DNA from: Rhytidiadelphus loreus
Taxonomy: Eukaryota; Streptophyta; Bryopsida; Hypnales; Hylocomiaceae
DNA: 64,000 bases
Direction: 5' to 3'
Assembly (NCBI GenBank): GCA_947034895.1
Contig: OX344763.1
Location: forward strand, 67,909,093 to 67,973,092
A model generated the notes under the pieces. The model saw nothing but the letters and a program-made list of their open reading frames with translations. It was not told where the DNA came from and made no database searches. This document shows, in pieces, positions 23,052-36,166 of this stretch. A program made the translations under genes and the position numbers. How positions within the stretch are numbered: position 1 is the first letter of the stretch; the number at the start of each line of letters is the position of its first letter.

Positions 23052-25670
23052 TCATTGTCCGACACCAGTGCGCCAGAATTGCGCAGAAAATAGCAGTTCA
23101 AAAGCAGACAGGGTCATGATGAGTTCAATGTTGCTCAAAAAATTTGCTATAAGCTTTCTCGCAATCTTCAGGAGTATAAAACAGTCCGGGAATTCTCGGC
23201 CAATTGTACTCGACACTAGCAATGGTCGCCAAAGGATTTCAACGATATCTTCTCTCACACGGACAAAATCAGGGATCATGTACCACCATGAGAGGAAGAT
23301 TTACTGTCCAAGTCGTATTATCTGTTGATTCTTCCGCCAATAAAGCTTTATTGGGAGGAGTAGTCCATCTCTGAACCATGCCATAATCACATAACACCCA
23401 CTCATTGGCTTTTCAGCTAATAAAAGGGGGTACGTTGAAGTGATCAAATAAGGCATCATATGAGCCCAAATAGTAACCATCGCCGTTTGCTGCAATAACG
23501 GGTATCGCTGGAAGCGGAGCAACAAGAGGTAGAGGCACCAATTGGACTTGTCCTTCGATGTGGAGAGTAGATTGCAACTCATAAGCAGTAGGTCGCCGAT
23601 TCGCTTTAAGCGGCCCCAAAATTTGATAAACGCGAATTAATGCTAAAGCAAAGCTGCATTCATAAGATGTAGTTACAATTTCCTCCATCTCGCTTAAGCG
23701 TTGCCTCTCTGTAGCATTCGTCATCATCACCTCCAACAGCGTATGATTACTCAAGAAGGTTGCTTGAGTATCCAAAACCCCGACCCACTGTCGCAGTTGC
23801 GTCCAAGTCATTTTTTTACTTAAAGCATCTTGCACTCCCTGCACATAACGTTGTAAAGCCGGTACTCAATCTTTGGGGTTGGGTTTAACCACTCGGTGAC
23901 ATTGTAGACCCGCTTCAAGTGTAGAATAGTACTGAAGAGATTGGACTTCCAAATCACTCAGATAAAGAAGTACAGAAACTAAATCCTCCATCTCCAAATC
24001 TCCTCTAACCAAAATTTCCGCTAAAAGCGATTGATTGCCCACAAACTCCGCTTCAGCCCACAATCGTTGAAACGTACTAAAAATAATCATTTGGTTTAGA
24101 GTCAGATCCTCCAAAATGAAAAATAAGTCCCGTTGGTTTTCATAAGTAGCAAAAAAAGATTGAGATGACGGTAGCGATTTCTCCTACTCCCATATTTGCG
24201 CCTTAATTTGGTCTAACCACCTTGTTTCATCACTGGCAATTTCAACCACACAAGAAGTTGAAGCTGTCGTTGTGGTCACCTGATTTGTATGCGCTTGAGC
24301 GGCTGCCAACTAACCTTGGATTTCACTTAAAGCGATCTGCTGCCGCTTCAGCGCTTCGGCTGCATCTTTCACTCTAAGCTGAGTTACTTTTTGGTCTTGG
24401 TTTGCTCGTTCGGCCGCCAACTCCTTGTTCTTTTCCGCTAAAAGCGTAGTCTTGTCACGAATCTCAGTCAAGTGGCGCTGAATTTGTTCCTTCTATGCTC
24501 GCATAGTCACTTCCAAAGAAGCAAGTTCCTCTTTGAAGGTCTCCTGTTCCAGCGCCTGTGACTTGAGTTCCTCATGTCACGATGCTTCATGGTGGTGAAG
24601 CCGCTGTATCTCCAAATCTCTCGCTTTAAGCTCTCTCCCCAAATTACCATTAGATGCGACAATCTCCTTAGTCTCATTGCGACTCTTCCGTAAAAGAGCC
24701 TCCAACTCGGTGATTCGCAAATCTCGGGCAATAATATCGGATCCCAAGGCGGTAGTGCCTGCCATTTTATCAGCCAATCCTGCAACAATTTGTTGTACCA
24801 ATTGAGTTGATTCCAATGACTCCGATTGGATTTCCATCCGAGTTTTCTTGTGTGAGCTCCCTCCTACTTGTGCTTCAACAGTCTCCTCTTGAGTGATTCT
24901 CGTACTCCTCTTATCCCGCTTCAAGCGTTTCTGTTCTTCCTCTTGTAAGAGACCTTTTCCCTTTAAGGGTGGCCCAGTAGAGATAATCGGTATAACCGGT
25001 TGGACAATATCTTGCTTACAGCAACCTTGCCAAATGTTCATGAGAATGTGCTTAAGGTATTGCTCTCCAGGTGCACCATCCTTAATCTCCAACAACGACC
25101 GCTTTAAGTGAAATGCAAGCAATTCGCCCGAATGGAAGCGTATCCCTTGTAGTGCCACGACCACCATACGAACCGTAATCATAGGCAACTAGATGGGGTA
25201 TTCCTCAAAACAAAAATACCTGTTTACAAACAAAAAACAGGCATTCCATGGTTCTTCTGCGTCTGTATATTCCCACCTCTTTGTGAGTGGGTCATAACCC
25301 GTCTTCTTGCCTCCAAGGAAGATATCCAGCCACATCTTCCTGGTGGGCTCCTTTACCCGACTCAATGTAGTGGTGTTAACCTTCTCATTGGGGACTTGAT
25401 AACAAACCAGCAATGTCATCAGAGTAATCTCCAACTGGTACCCCTCATGCCTAACAAAAAACTGGGGAGAATCCTTCTCCACTGACTTCGCCATTGAGTC
25501 GATGATGTCCTGCTAGTAAGTACTTGGATCCCTTAAACGAGTCAAATAGATCCACAATCCTGCTTTAAGCAACTTGTCCTTCTTCTCGGATAACCGTTGC
25601 GGGTAGTTCAAGGGAAACGGTTCCCTTTGTTCAACCCTCCCTATGTTGAACAATATCCTGAATCAATAGG
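23052..25670 (-). pseudogene. Family D long coiled-coil gene (broken), distant relative of family C gene
   Basis: One minus-strand frame runs from about 25,670 to 23,280 and then, after a frameshift near 23,275, to 23,052. In-frame stops are TAG at 25513, 25189, 24493, 24310 and 24184 and TGA at 24577, 23866 and 23413. The N-terminal domain (QFFVRHEGYQLEITLM ... TRKMWLDIFLGGKKTG ... PMITVRMVVVALQGI) matches the family C proteins in spacing and key residues (YP, then ITV and a following AL). A long coiled coil (ELEALLRKSRNETKEI and downstream heptads) and a C-terminal globular part follow. It lacks protease, reverse transcriptase and integrase motifs, so it is gag-like or an accessory protein. 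GCTTTAAGY words occur within codons. I do not recognise a named family; it vaguely resembles plant transposon proteins of the Transposase_32 kind. Confidence 0.6.
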
Positions 25671-25689
25671 ATCAAGTCGCTTTAAGTGA

Positions 25690-26700
25690 TTAGCTGCTAA
25701 TAGTTGATTTCGCTATAAGCGTCCTTTTTGGTTTTAAAGTCAATTTTGTTTTTCCACTTTAAGTGTTATCTTCCATCTTCACTTATCTCTTTGGGTTAAA
25801 ATTCTGGTTACAACTCCTTCCTCTCAATTCTATCAACAACTTTAATTTGATCTCTCAAAATAGCTTTAAGTTGGTTTCATTTTATTCTAAGTTATAACTA
25901 CACCTCACTTTAAGCGTATAATCTTGATACTCTTTTATCTACTCACTCAAAGTCTTATAGGTTACATAATTGCTTAAAGCATATTAATGGTGTTACAGCT
26001 TCAAGCTTAAAATGAAATTGCTTCAACGACTCACAAGATAGTTTCCAACTTCACGTTTAAAACAAACTTTATTCAATTTGCTTCAAGCTTCCGTTCTTCC
26101 TCTTGGCACTGCAATGTTAATCTACCCTATTAAGGTTTTAAGCAACTTATTTAGTTCCTAATTCAGTTTAACCTAATTTAATCAGACTGTTGTTTCAACA
26201 TACAATTCCACTTCAAGTGAATACAACCACACAAATTGCTCCAAATTTCAACAACTCATGCACGCTCACCAACTGTTGGATCTTCCTTCGGTTAAACCAA
26301 AACTCCGTGAGTGAATTCTCCTCGTGCTCTGATCTCCTCTCAATCGCTGAGAATTTGCTCCAACCTTCTGCTCCCAAAGCGCCAACTGTCGATGGTCCAC
26401 AATTGCTTTAAGCGTGTAGTCCTCTCTGTAGCAATTACCCGCTTCACTTAAGTGGCCTTCTTCACTCTACTCCACTTAAGCGATTCTCTCGCACTCAAAA
26501 TTTCTCACACTCAAACACTAGTGCTTCTCACAGTTTCAGAGTAATTGAACTTTCTCGCTCAGACAGAAATCAGATCACAACACAATTGCTTCAAGCTCAC
26601 AGCATTATTCAACCTTTACGCTCGCAAACAAACTTGAGCTTCGCCCTAGCTTGTTATGGCAAGAACTGAAGAAGACAGTTAAACCGATTTCTGTGCCGCC
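25690..26700. repeat. Family D 5' region, rich in GCTTTAAGC words
   Basis: Non-coding, upstream of the minus-strand family D gene. GCTTTAAG, CTTTAAGCG, CTTCAAGC and ACTTAAGYG variants recur throughout, for example near 25,680, 25,870, 25,910 and 26,405. A single further word (ACGCTTTAAGCTGG) lies at about 32,050, beyond family E, which suggests that family E was inserted into family D. Confidence 0.7.
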
Positions 26701-26739
26701 TAATTGGTTTCACACTTCAAATCAGGGTTGACGAATTGC

Positions 26740-27640
26740 AGCGTCCAGCCCAAAATTGCGTCCAAAAACTGGACGTCCAAACATGAATATGTCCGGACTC
26801 AGAGGAGTCTACGTCCACATTGAACAACGGCGTCGAAAAATTATACCGAGCCACGGTACAGGGATTTCAGACGGCCCGTCGGAAAGCAACGTCGGAATTC
26901 GAACGGCCTGTAGGAAAGTAGCGTCGGAATTCGGACGGTCTGTCGAAAAGCAGCGTTGGAATTCAGACAGTGCGTCCGAAAGCAGACTCCGAATTCGGAC
27001 GCCTAGATTTTTTTCACATTTCCTAACACCCCCTCAGATACTTGTCCATAACTTTTTGGTGGAAGGTCCAAACTTGAAACGGATTGTTGGAGATGAAACC
27101 TTGCTTGATTGCCAAACTTTTTCTAGTTCAAAGTTTTTCAAAAAAATGTATTCTACTATGCGGAAATGAGGTCTGAACATCTACTTTTCTTACATTATAT
27201 TTCGGATGGCTAGTCCGAATTTGGAAGGGGGGAAGGCTGGTTGCTTGGTTCCACTTGGACATTTCTGACGCCAAACTTCGGACGGCCACTTCCGACAGCC
27301 CATTTCCAACGGCCACTTCAGACGGTCTACTTTGGACGCCTAATTTTTTTCAAATTTCCCAATACCCCCTCAGATACTTGTCCATAACTTTTTGTTAGAA
27401 GGTCCAAACTTCAAACAGATTGTGGAGATGAAACCTTGCTTGATTTCCAAACTTTTTCTAGTTCAAAGTTTTTCAAGAAAATGTATTCTACTATGCGAAA
27501 ATGAGGTCTGAACATTGACTTTTCTTACAGTTTATTTCGGACGGCTAGTCCGAATTTGGACAGCAAGTCTCAGTTGGCCACTTCGGACGGCCTTGTTCAG
27601 ATGGCAAATTCGGCCGGCAAATTTCGGATGCCCATTTTTG
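26740..27640 (+). repeat. Family E left arm: two ~300-bp units with TCGGACGG words
   Basis: Short GTCGGAA / CGGACGGYC words are packed into 26,860-27,005, followed by two copies of a unit containing CACCCCCTCAGATACTTGTC, TTTTTCTAGTTCAAAGTTTT and ATTCTACTATGCG. The words recur at unit junctions (27,280-27,340 and 27,535-27,640). The same unit occurs inverted at 29,335-30,250. Small open frames inside it are not supported as genes. Confidence 0.85.
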
Positions 27641-29334
27641 TCTTATTTTTAAACAGTTGTCCACCCTATGTAATTGTTGACTGCTCGTCGAGTTGTTTGA
27701 CAGTTGACTGCTAGCTTGTTTGACAGCTGACTCCTGACTTATTTACACAGCTGTCCACTTGTACAGAAATAGTGTATTCTAAGAAGTGCAGATTTGCTTT
27801 CTAAGATTGCTATTTAGTGTTATAAGCATCCTATGTAGTAAGAATGTTTTTAAAGAAAAGGTAATTCAAGTTATTCTTTACCACATTTAAATATGCATTC
27901 TAAACCCTAAACCCTAAACCCTAAACTTTCAATTTTACATTAGTTACCAAAAACATTGGTGTAATGTGTGGAATATTTTTTATTTCTTTATTTCTTTAAG
28001 ATGTGATTATCATGATGTACAACATGTCAACATATGTTCTTATATAGACCTCATAGATTTATTTATATATGTTTTCAATGTATTTTTAGTTTTTCTACAT
28101 CAATTATGATGTGCCACTTTACAAATGTGGAACATACAATTATAACTTGAAGTGTTCTTTAAGTTTTGTTGTAAAATGCATTAATAGTTTGAAACAACAA
28201 AATATGCATAATACAAGCAATTGTATTATTTTGTTATTGTATTAGAGGATGTTACAAAAAATGCTCTAAGCAATTTAATGTAATTTAATGTAGTTTAATT
28301 TAGTTCAAGATTAAATATTGCATTTATACAAGAAAATTGTAATTGAGGTTATTTTGATATTTTCCTACACCCTTATACTTATATTTACATCTTAAAATGT
28401 AGATTGTCAATAATATATCCCATACAAAAAATATTGGTGCTTATGTAGTGAAAAATATGATTGACTTTCAAATATGATGACCCCTCATGTATCACAATTA
28501 TGGTCTTATGGACCTTATTTATGTATGTTTGTAACGTATTTCTACATCAAAAATGATATTTTCAATTCATCTTGTTGTAAATGTGAAACATGCAATATTG
28601 CAATTGTGATTTAATAACTTGTATTATTTGTATATTGTTTGGAACATCTTTAAAATATTTGGATTCATTTTTATATATTTTGTGTTCTTCATCACACTAG
28701 GTTGAACATATTATTTATTTTTAAAATTGCTAAAAATACAAATTTAAAAAAAATTCTTCAAACACAATTTATTTGTATAAAGTAAAGACTAGGATTGTTT
28801 AAGAAAATGTTTTTTTTTCTATTTCTACTATTTCTTTCATTGGAAAAACATTGTATTTGCTCCTTTTTTCTAGTAGACCACATTTCCTAAATATTTTTTG
28901 TAAATATTTCTCACATTCAAATTTTCAAAATCAAATAATGCAACAAGTATGTAAAATTTCAATTCTATAGATTCTAGTTTGTAAAATATTGAGATTTGTT
29001 TCACCCTATCGAGAATTTTCCATTGAAAATTTGAAGAGGACTCATTGTGTCTACTTTGTACTTGAGGGATTAATGATTACAAGTAGGTTTCATCTCCAAA
29101 AATAATTTTTCTAAAACTTCCCAAACAAATTTCAATACTACTATCAATATCAATTAATAAGTCCCCAAAAATTAGTTTAAATAGAATTATAAATGTATGC
29201 TACAAACTTATAGCCACAAAATTGTAGTAACAATAAGAAATAATGCATGTACAAATGATTTTATAGCAAATTACGTAATCTAAACCTTAGAGATTACAAT
29301 ATCGATTGAATTGAAAGGAAAAAACAAACTCTAA
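27641..29334. other. AT-rich core between family E inverted arms
   Basis: No gene is visible. A short telomere-type tract (three CCCTAAA units plus partials) is at 27,904-27,927. The rest is very AT-rich. It could be the non-coding centre of a foldback element. Confidence 0.55.
27904..27927. repeat. Interstitial telomere-type repeat, three units
   Basis: Three perfect CCCTAAA units followed by a partial one. Interstitial tracts of this size are frequent in plant genomes and do not indicate a chromosome end. Confidence 0.9.
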
Positions 29335-30250
29335 ATGGGACCAGCCTTCCGAATTCAAATGAACTGTCCGAAATATAATGTAAGAAAAGTAGATGTTTAG
29401 ACTTCATTTCAGCATAGTAGAATACCTTTTCTAAAATACTTTGAACTAGAAAAAGTTTGGACATCAAGCAAGGTTTCAAGAAAAAGCAAGGAAATCAAGC
29501 AAGGTTCCAAAAATCCATTTCAAGTTTAGACCATCCACCTAAGAGTTATAGACAAATTTATGAGGGGGTGTTTGGAATTGTGAAAAAACTAGGCGTTCGA
29601 AGTGGGCCGTCGGAAGTGGCCGTCCGAAGTTTGGCATCAGAAATGTCCAAGTGGAACCAGGCAACCAGCCTTCCCCCTTTCAAATTCGGACTAGCCATCC
29701 GAAATATAATGTAAGAAAAGTAGATGTTCAGACCTCATTTTCGCATAGTAGAATACATTTTTTTGAAAAACTTTGAACTAGAAAAAGTTTGAAATTCAAG
29801 AAGGGTTTCATCTCCAACAATACGTTTGAAGTTTGGACCTTCCACCAAGAAGTTATGGACAAGTATCTGAGGGGGTGTTAGGAAATTTGAAAAAATTTAG
29901 GCGTCCGAAGTGGCCGTCGGAAATGGGCCGTCGGAAGTGTCCAAGTGGAACCAAGCAACCAGCCTTCCCCCCTTCCAAATTCAGACTAGCCATCCGAAAT
30001 ATAATGTAAGAAAAGTCAATGTTCAGACCTCAGTTCCGCATAGTAGAATACATTTTTTTGAAAAACTTTGAACTAGAAAAAGTTTGGAAATCAAGAAAGG
30101 TTTCATCTCCAACAATACGTTTGAAGTTTGGACCTTCCACCAAGAAGTTATGGACAAGTTTCTGAGGGGGTGTTAGGAAATGTGAAAAAATCTAACTGTC
30201 CGAAGTAGGCCATCGGAAGTGGGCCGTCAGAAGTGGCCGTCGGAAGTGTC
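29335..30250 (-). repeat. Family E right arm: about three inverted units
   Basis: Copies of the 27.0-27.6 kb unit appear in reverse complement: GACAAGTWTCTGAGGGGGTG, CTTTGAACTAGAAAAAGTTT and CGCATAGTAGAATAC recur. Junctions carry GGCGTYCGAAGTGG, GGGCCGTCGGAAGTG and similar words at about 29,590-29,640, 29,905-29,940 and 30,195-30,250. Together with the left arm it makes a large imperfect inverted repeat. Confidence 0.85.
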
Positions 30251-31395
30251 TATGGTCAATTGGTCATATTCTTAATAATATAAAACTAATCAAGCGTATT
30301 AAGGTTCTAACAATACAATTGCAAGCAAATCTCACGTTTAACTCCTAAACATCCAAATAATGTTTTTTGGCAACATTACAATTTTGGGCAGCTCATTACA
30401 GACGAAATTTTTATTTTTTCTCTTTGAAAATTTCACACAATGTGTGGCCAAGGAGTAGCTTTAAGGCCCAACAATTTTCATAACTTTTGACTACATGGTT
30501 TTAAAGTTATTGCATGATATGTAATTTTCAGTGTTCGGCGGGCAACGCAAGCAGAAAAAAAATTCTTTGAAGATCACTTTAAAAGAAATAAAATTTTGAA
30601 ATTGGTTCTCTAGATTTTTATATATATATTAAGCTTTGAATCATTTTCTATTGCTTTGAATCATTTCATTTTGATTAATGAGATGAAAGTTATGAGGAAT
30701 TTTAGTTTAGATTAGTTTGTGCTTAGATATGGAATCTCTACTCTAAAATAAACTTTGAAGTCTTTTATTTAACTCAATTTTAAATATTTTTGAAAAAAAA
30801 ACCCAAACATTAGGTGTATATTGTTTATTAAAACATTACAAACATTGGGATTGGCATTTTTCAATTCTATAAATAAATTGTTAACAATTTGGTATTTTTA
30901 ATCATTCTCTATTGCTTCCTACTTATTATTCTTTTCCTATATATTTTACAATTCCAAATGATCTAAAATTTTTCAAGTATGTAGCCAACTTGACTTGTGG
31001 AATGAATCCAAAGAGTAACCACCATTTTGGATATTTTTTATACAAATGTAACCTTGTGAAGTGTAGCTGCCCATATGTTTTATAGGGCCAAAAAAAGGGT
31101 TTTATCACTTCAAATGTTAATATCTTACAATCTACATGATGAAAAATTCTAAGAAAAAATTCACAACTTTTCAAACTATTTTACTACAAGGTCCTATGGT
31201 TTTATATGTCTAAAAATGTTTTTCATCTAAAATTTGGTGCTTGTAAATGTAAGGGCATTTTTGGTGAAAATATAGTCTCTAATGTTTAGTAGTGAACTGA
31301 ATAATGACAAACTTGATCTTTTTGTGTGAAGATAAGGGATCTAAGAGTGTTGAAGATTACAATGAAAAGTTAAAGTAATATCTAGCACCTAATCT
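30251..31395. other. AT-rich DNA without recognised gene
   Basis: I see no gene, RNA or structured repeat in this stretch. Confidence 0.5.
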
Positions 31396-31985
31396 TTTGG
31401 AGAAGTCCCACACTTGGAGTCTTTGTTCAAATCAGACGTATAATATACCATTGAAAAGCTCTCAACAATACCTTTCCAATGATATATTATAAAGCACACA
31501 AAATGATCAGACAGGGTGTCCTATTCCAATGGCATGTCGAATCGGACATGGTGTCCGATCAGATGACTAGGTGGACTTCAATCTTTGGAGAAGTCCCATA
31601 GTTGGAGTTTTTGTCTGAATTGGATGCATTATATACCGTTGGAAAGCTCTCAAGAATATCTATCCAATGATATATTATGAGGCATAGAAAAGTTGACGGG
31701 GGCGTTAGACGACAATGGATGACAGTGTGGACGGGCCTTTTGGATCCAACACTACGGACGGGCCGTCGGAATCGGATGCCCTATCAGATCGGACGGGCCG
31801 TCGGAATCCGACACCCTATCTGATTGGATGCTGCGAACAGGCGGACCTACCAAGCCGGGCGGATGTTGGAGATGCATATAATATATCGTATTTTGGGACT
31901 GGAAATGTCACAGGACGTCCCGAGGGCTGCGGACGCAGACGTGGGACGTCCGGACGAGAGTCTCGGCGTCTCAGCGTCCTGGCAA
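31396..31985. repeat. Family E distal part: 188-bp direct repeat and GGACGGGCCGTCGGAA words
   Basis: GGAGAAGTCCCA begins repeats at 31399 and 31587, each continuing with a TATACC.TTG.AAAGCTCTCAA block. ATCGGACATGGTGTCCGAT (about 31,550-31,568) is an imperfect palindrome. From 31,716 on, GGACGGGCCGTCGGAAT occurs twice, and related GGACGTCC words follow to about 31,985, where family D-like sequence resumes. Confidence 0.7.
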
Positions 31986-34360
31986 CCTTGCTTCAAATGA
32001 ACTGATGTTGTTCATTTCCACTTCAAGTGTTCATCATTACTCAAAATCTACGCTTTAAGCTGGTACATTATACTCATATTAATGGTTTTGCCTTAATTTC
32101 AACAATCTACCTCCCATGATGTATATTTATTATATATCTATCTAGATACTTAAATTAACTCTCGGAAATTTTATCTTGCTCCATAATTCTCACTTTTCTA
32201 AAAATAAATTATTATTATTATTATTATTTTTTTTAATCTTACAACTAGTTGATCTCAATTGCTTTAAATTCCGCCCAAACTGCTGTCTTTCTTTTTCTTC
32301 CTTTTATTGCTTCAAAATTCTTGCACTAGATCATATTGATAGACACTCAGCCTTACTTTATATTCATTTTCTCTCACGTGCATTTTCTCTCAATTTTTCC
32401 ACTTATTCTTCCCAATCACTCAATATATCATACAACTCACAAGAACACTCTTAAATCTTCCGTTTCTTTCAAAATTCTTGGCAATAATATACTTTTACTT
32501 TCTTTTCACAAGAATTTGATTTCTCTCTATCTTTTCCTCATAAGACATTTGGATTGATTATTTTATTTTATTTTTGACAAATCTTTTTATTTAAAATTAG
32601 ACTTTTGTTTGCTCGGCAATTGACTAGTTGTTTTTCTATTACCAAGATTAAAACATAATTTATTTATGACTTAGTAAATTTTCTAACTCTTAATTCCACT
32701 TTGCGACTTATAAGGAAATCAAGTTACTAGTATATCAACTCAAAATTTAGTTTGGTAAATCTAAGTAGACGTATATTTCAACCAAGTTTTAACAGGTTTT
32801 AGAAAACTAATTGTTTTTTTTCCTATAAAAATTCTCACTTCATAAATTAATTGATTTTGCCAATTTATCATGTTTTCATGTTTTTAACACTCTCTCATTT
32901 AATTTCATTTTTAGTGGATTAGTATATTTTATTTATTATTTATTATTTATTTTTATTTTATATATATATATTTTTTCTTTTTTTCTTTTTTTCTTTTTCT
33001 AGCTTCCATATCCAAGTGTTAGAATTTATACAAGTAACTTTTACTTGTTATAACTTTGATTAGGAGTTTCTTTTACTATTTAAATATGCTGATGTTCATT
33101 TATTGACCAACAAAAAGGATATTCAAAGCTGAAATCCAGTACTTTTTGAGTAAAGCAATGCAAAATTATGAAGGAAGTGGCCTTAGCTCTTGCCTTAAGT
33201 AGATTAAATTTTGCATGTGGTTTAGCATTGACAAGACGACTTGACTTGAGTCTCAAATAGACAGTCAAAAATTTGTAATGTACCAGTTAAGATTAATTGG
33301 AGCACAATAAAGGAATCAAGTCTGACCATTGAATTCCCCAAATTCCATTAACTGAGCAAATCTTAGAAAGCAGAAAAAAAGATTTGGCATATATGATACA
33401 TGCTCAAAACCACACAGCAATAAAGGAAAACGCGTCCATATATTCCGTTTAACGGAACTGAGTCTATTCACTGACTAAGTATCGTCAGACGACTAGTTCA
33501 AGGCTAAGCTTACTTACTGTCCCACTTCGTCGACGGAACGACCTGATTGGGGGCTACGCTGGGTAGCAAAGGAAGCGATCAAGCTGGGAGCAAGTGAAGC
33601 GATCGGGCTGGCTGGTTGACAGAACGGAACTTGCTACTTACCGATTTTTCAGATTTCAGTTTTTGTGCTGCTGCATCTGAGCTACTACAAGCGTTATAAT
33701 GGCATCATCTCAGCGCGCAAATAGTAATCAGGTCCAAAGAAAAAAACATTGTGGAACATGTTTTATATGGGTTGTTGTTTTGTTAAGTTTAATTTGTTGA
33801 TTGTTCCTTGTGAAAGCGATAACAAGCGTCAGAGGGCTGAAGACACCTGTTGTAACCTCTCTAACAATACATGTGTGTTTTGTTGATTGGGATGGGCACA
33901 GGTGAGGCCCTCTACCTCTAGGAGCGATTTGACAAATCAAGACAATTTGACTACCCTCATTTCCCTTGCTTTCATTATTCTTTACACCTTGGATATAGGT
34001 TCTAGATGCACAATATGAAATATGCTTGTCTTGATGCAATATTAATGTAAATGCCTTTGCATTTTTCAAGACTTGGAGATATATATACAGACATGTAATG
34101 AAAAAATTGATGATGGTTATGATATTATCATAGGACATATGGATTCTTTATCACTTTGATTCATGGCAAAAAAACTAGTTATACCATTGACATGATATTT
34201 TATTGCTTGGAAATACTCAGATTGATGCCCAATTTGGGATGTACCAGAAAAGCCTTTTTTTAAATTTGTTTTCGAATTATCATAAATTATATATTGTTTT
34301 TAATTTATCTTTACTTTTATCATAAAATACCTATATTCATAACATAAATAAAAAAGTATA
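31986..34360. other. AT-rich intergenic or LTR remnant DNA
   Basis: No gene can be supported. A family D word lies near 32,050. 32,920-33,000 is low-complexity TTATTTA/TTTTTC sequence. Near 33,560-33,610 the phrase AAGCGATC(A/G)(A/G)GCTGG is repeated. The right end may hold the 3' LTR of the Ty3/gypsy copy, which should begin after the purine tract at 34,365, but no second LTR was found for comparison. Confidence 0.45.
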
Positions 34361-34390
34361 ACCTGCCCCCTACTTATCCATAACTTGTCC

Positions 34391-35497
34391 TCAAGTTATG
34401 TAGGGTTTTAAACGGTAACCATTATACCGTGTTTCATGCTTGTTACCTGCAAAATCCTCAATTTCAACTGACCCATTAGGATATGAATTTAAGATTTTAT
34501 AAGGTCCAAACCAACGAATTTTAAATTTGCCTGGAAATTTTTGAAATTGACTATCATATAAGAGAACTAAATCATTAGGTTGTAATTTCTTAGGAATTAA
34601 TTTACTATCGTAATAGGATTTTCGTCGTTTTTGAATAGATTGCATATTTAGAAAGGCTTGATGCCTAGTTTCATCTAATTTTTTCAACATTGCAAATCTT
34701 TCTTTTAAAGATTCCTCATTATTAAGTCGATTTTCAAGAGCAATTCGTAAAGATTGAACTTCAAGTTCAATGGGTAAAATGGCTTCTTGGCCATAAACCA
34801 ATTGAAATGGAGTACTTTTAGTAGTAACTTTATAGGCCGTCCTATAGGTCCACAAGGCATCAAAGACTCGGGCATCCCAATCTGTATTTGATCCTTGAAC
34901 GGTTTTTGTTATAATTTTACATAAAATTCCATTAGTCTTTTCAGTTTGCCCATTCGCTCGTGGGTGATAAGGGCTAGTTTTTCGATGTTTAATTAAGTAT
35001 TTATCAGTTAATTTAGCAATAGTTTCATTTATAAAATGCGTACCTCTATCACTTACCAATTCTCTAGGACATCCAAATCTAGTAATTATATTTTCATAAA
35101 GAAATTTAGCAACTGTATTTGCATCATCATGCCTAGTAGCGATCGCTTCGGCCCATTTACTTACATATTCGGTAGCTACCAAAATATATCGTTTGCGTCC
35201 ATCTCGACTAGGTGGATTTATAGGTCCCACAAAGTCTGTACCCCATTTTTCAAAAGGTATTTGGGCTAAAATAGGAGTTAATGGCATAGTAGTGGAAGGT
35301 GTGGGTTTTCTCACCCGTTGGCAAGGATCACATCGTCTTGCATAGTTTTTAGCATCCGCAAACATAGTGGGCCACCAATATCCGGACTGTAAAGCTTTTT
35401 GGGCAATTACAATACCAGCAAAATGACCTCCACAACTATCGGTATGACAACCTTCTAAAATTAATGGGACCTCACTAGGATTAATACATCTACGCAA
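34391..35497 (-). pseudogene. Ty3/gypsy integrase region (open frame)
   Basis: The open part is 368 codons and is preceded by a same-frame segment after the TGA at 35,567. It has the HHCC zinc finger (CHTDSCGGHF ... CDPCQR) and the DDE core: Asp in WGTDFVGPI, Asp in LVSDRGTHF and Glu in ANGQTEKTNG. A C-terminal region with RWFGPYKILNSYPNGSVEI resembles the usual gypsy integrase GPF/Y tail. Integrase inserts the element cDNA into nuclear DNA. This segment itself is intact, but the polyprotein around it is not. Confidence 0.93.
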
Positions 35498-35566
35498 AAG
35501 GCCATCATTGCCTTTCTTATATAAAACTTCTTCAATTAAAGTATACGGTTGAGCCTTATAACTTAA

Positions 35567-36166
35567 TCATTGTTTTTGTTTATCCGTATATTCTAAAGTA
35601 AATTGGCCAGTGGATAAATAATGTATTATTTTTGCATATTCAGTGGGGATTATATCTACATTAAATAAATTTGCATCTGGAAAATTATCGTCTATAGGTT
35701 CTACTCCCAAATCAGTATTTAAACGAGAAAGATGGTCAGCATTAGCATGACTTTTCCCTAGTCTAATTTGAATGGTAAAATTAAATTCTTGAAGTAATAA
35801 TACCCATCGAGCTATTCTACTACTCAGTTGGGGTTTATTTATCATGTATTTCAAAGCATCATGATCTACATGAAAAACAAATTTATAACCCAATAGATAA
35901 TGCCTAAACTTTTGTACTGAGAATATAATTTCCAAAGCCTCTCATTCAGTTATAGTATAGTTTTTTTCTACAGCAGCTAATTGTCGGCTGGCAAAATATA
36001 TGGCTCTATCATGACCTTTCTCATCTTTCTGACTGAGAACACTCCCTATGGCAACATTAGATGCATCGACATAAACCTCAAAATCTTTGTCCCAATCTGG
36101 TGGAATCAAAACAGGAGTTGTTAATTTATGTTTTAATGTTTCAAAGGCTTGAGTGCATGCATCAGT
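35567..36166 (-). pseudogene. Ty3/gypsy RNase H region (broken)
   Basis: The frame after the TAG at 36,167 reads through DKDFEVYVDASNVAIGSVLSQ to a TGA at 35,943, then KFRHYLLGYKFVFHVDHDAL and ADHLSRLN. These are standard RNase H motifs of plant gypsy elements. RNase H removes the RNA strand of the RNA-DNA hybrid. Confidence 0.9.

Noticed and set aside
27904..27927. Chromosome end
   Set aside because: Only three CCCTAAA units occur, inside element DNA; this is an interstitial tract.
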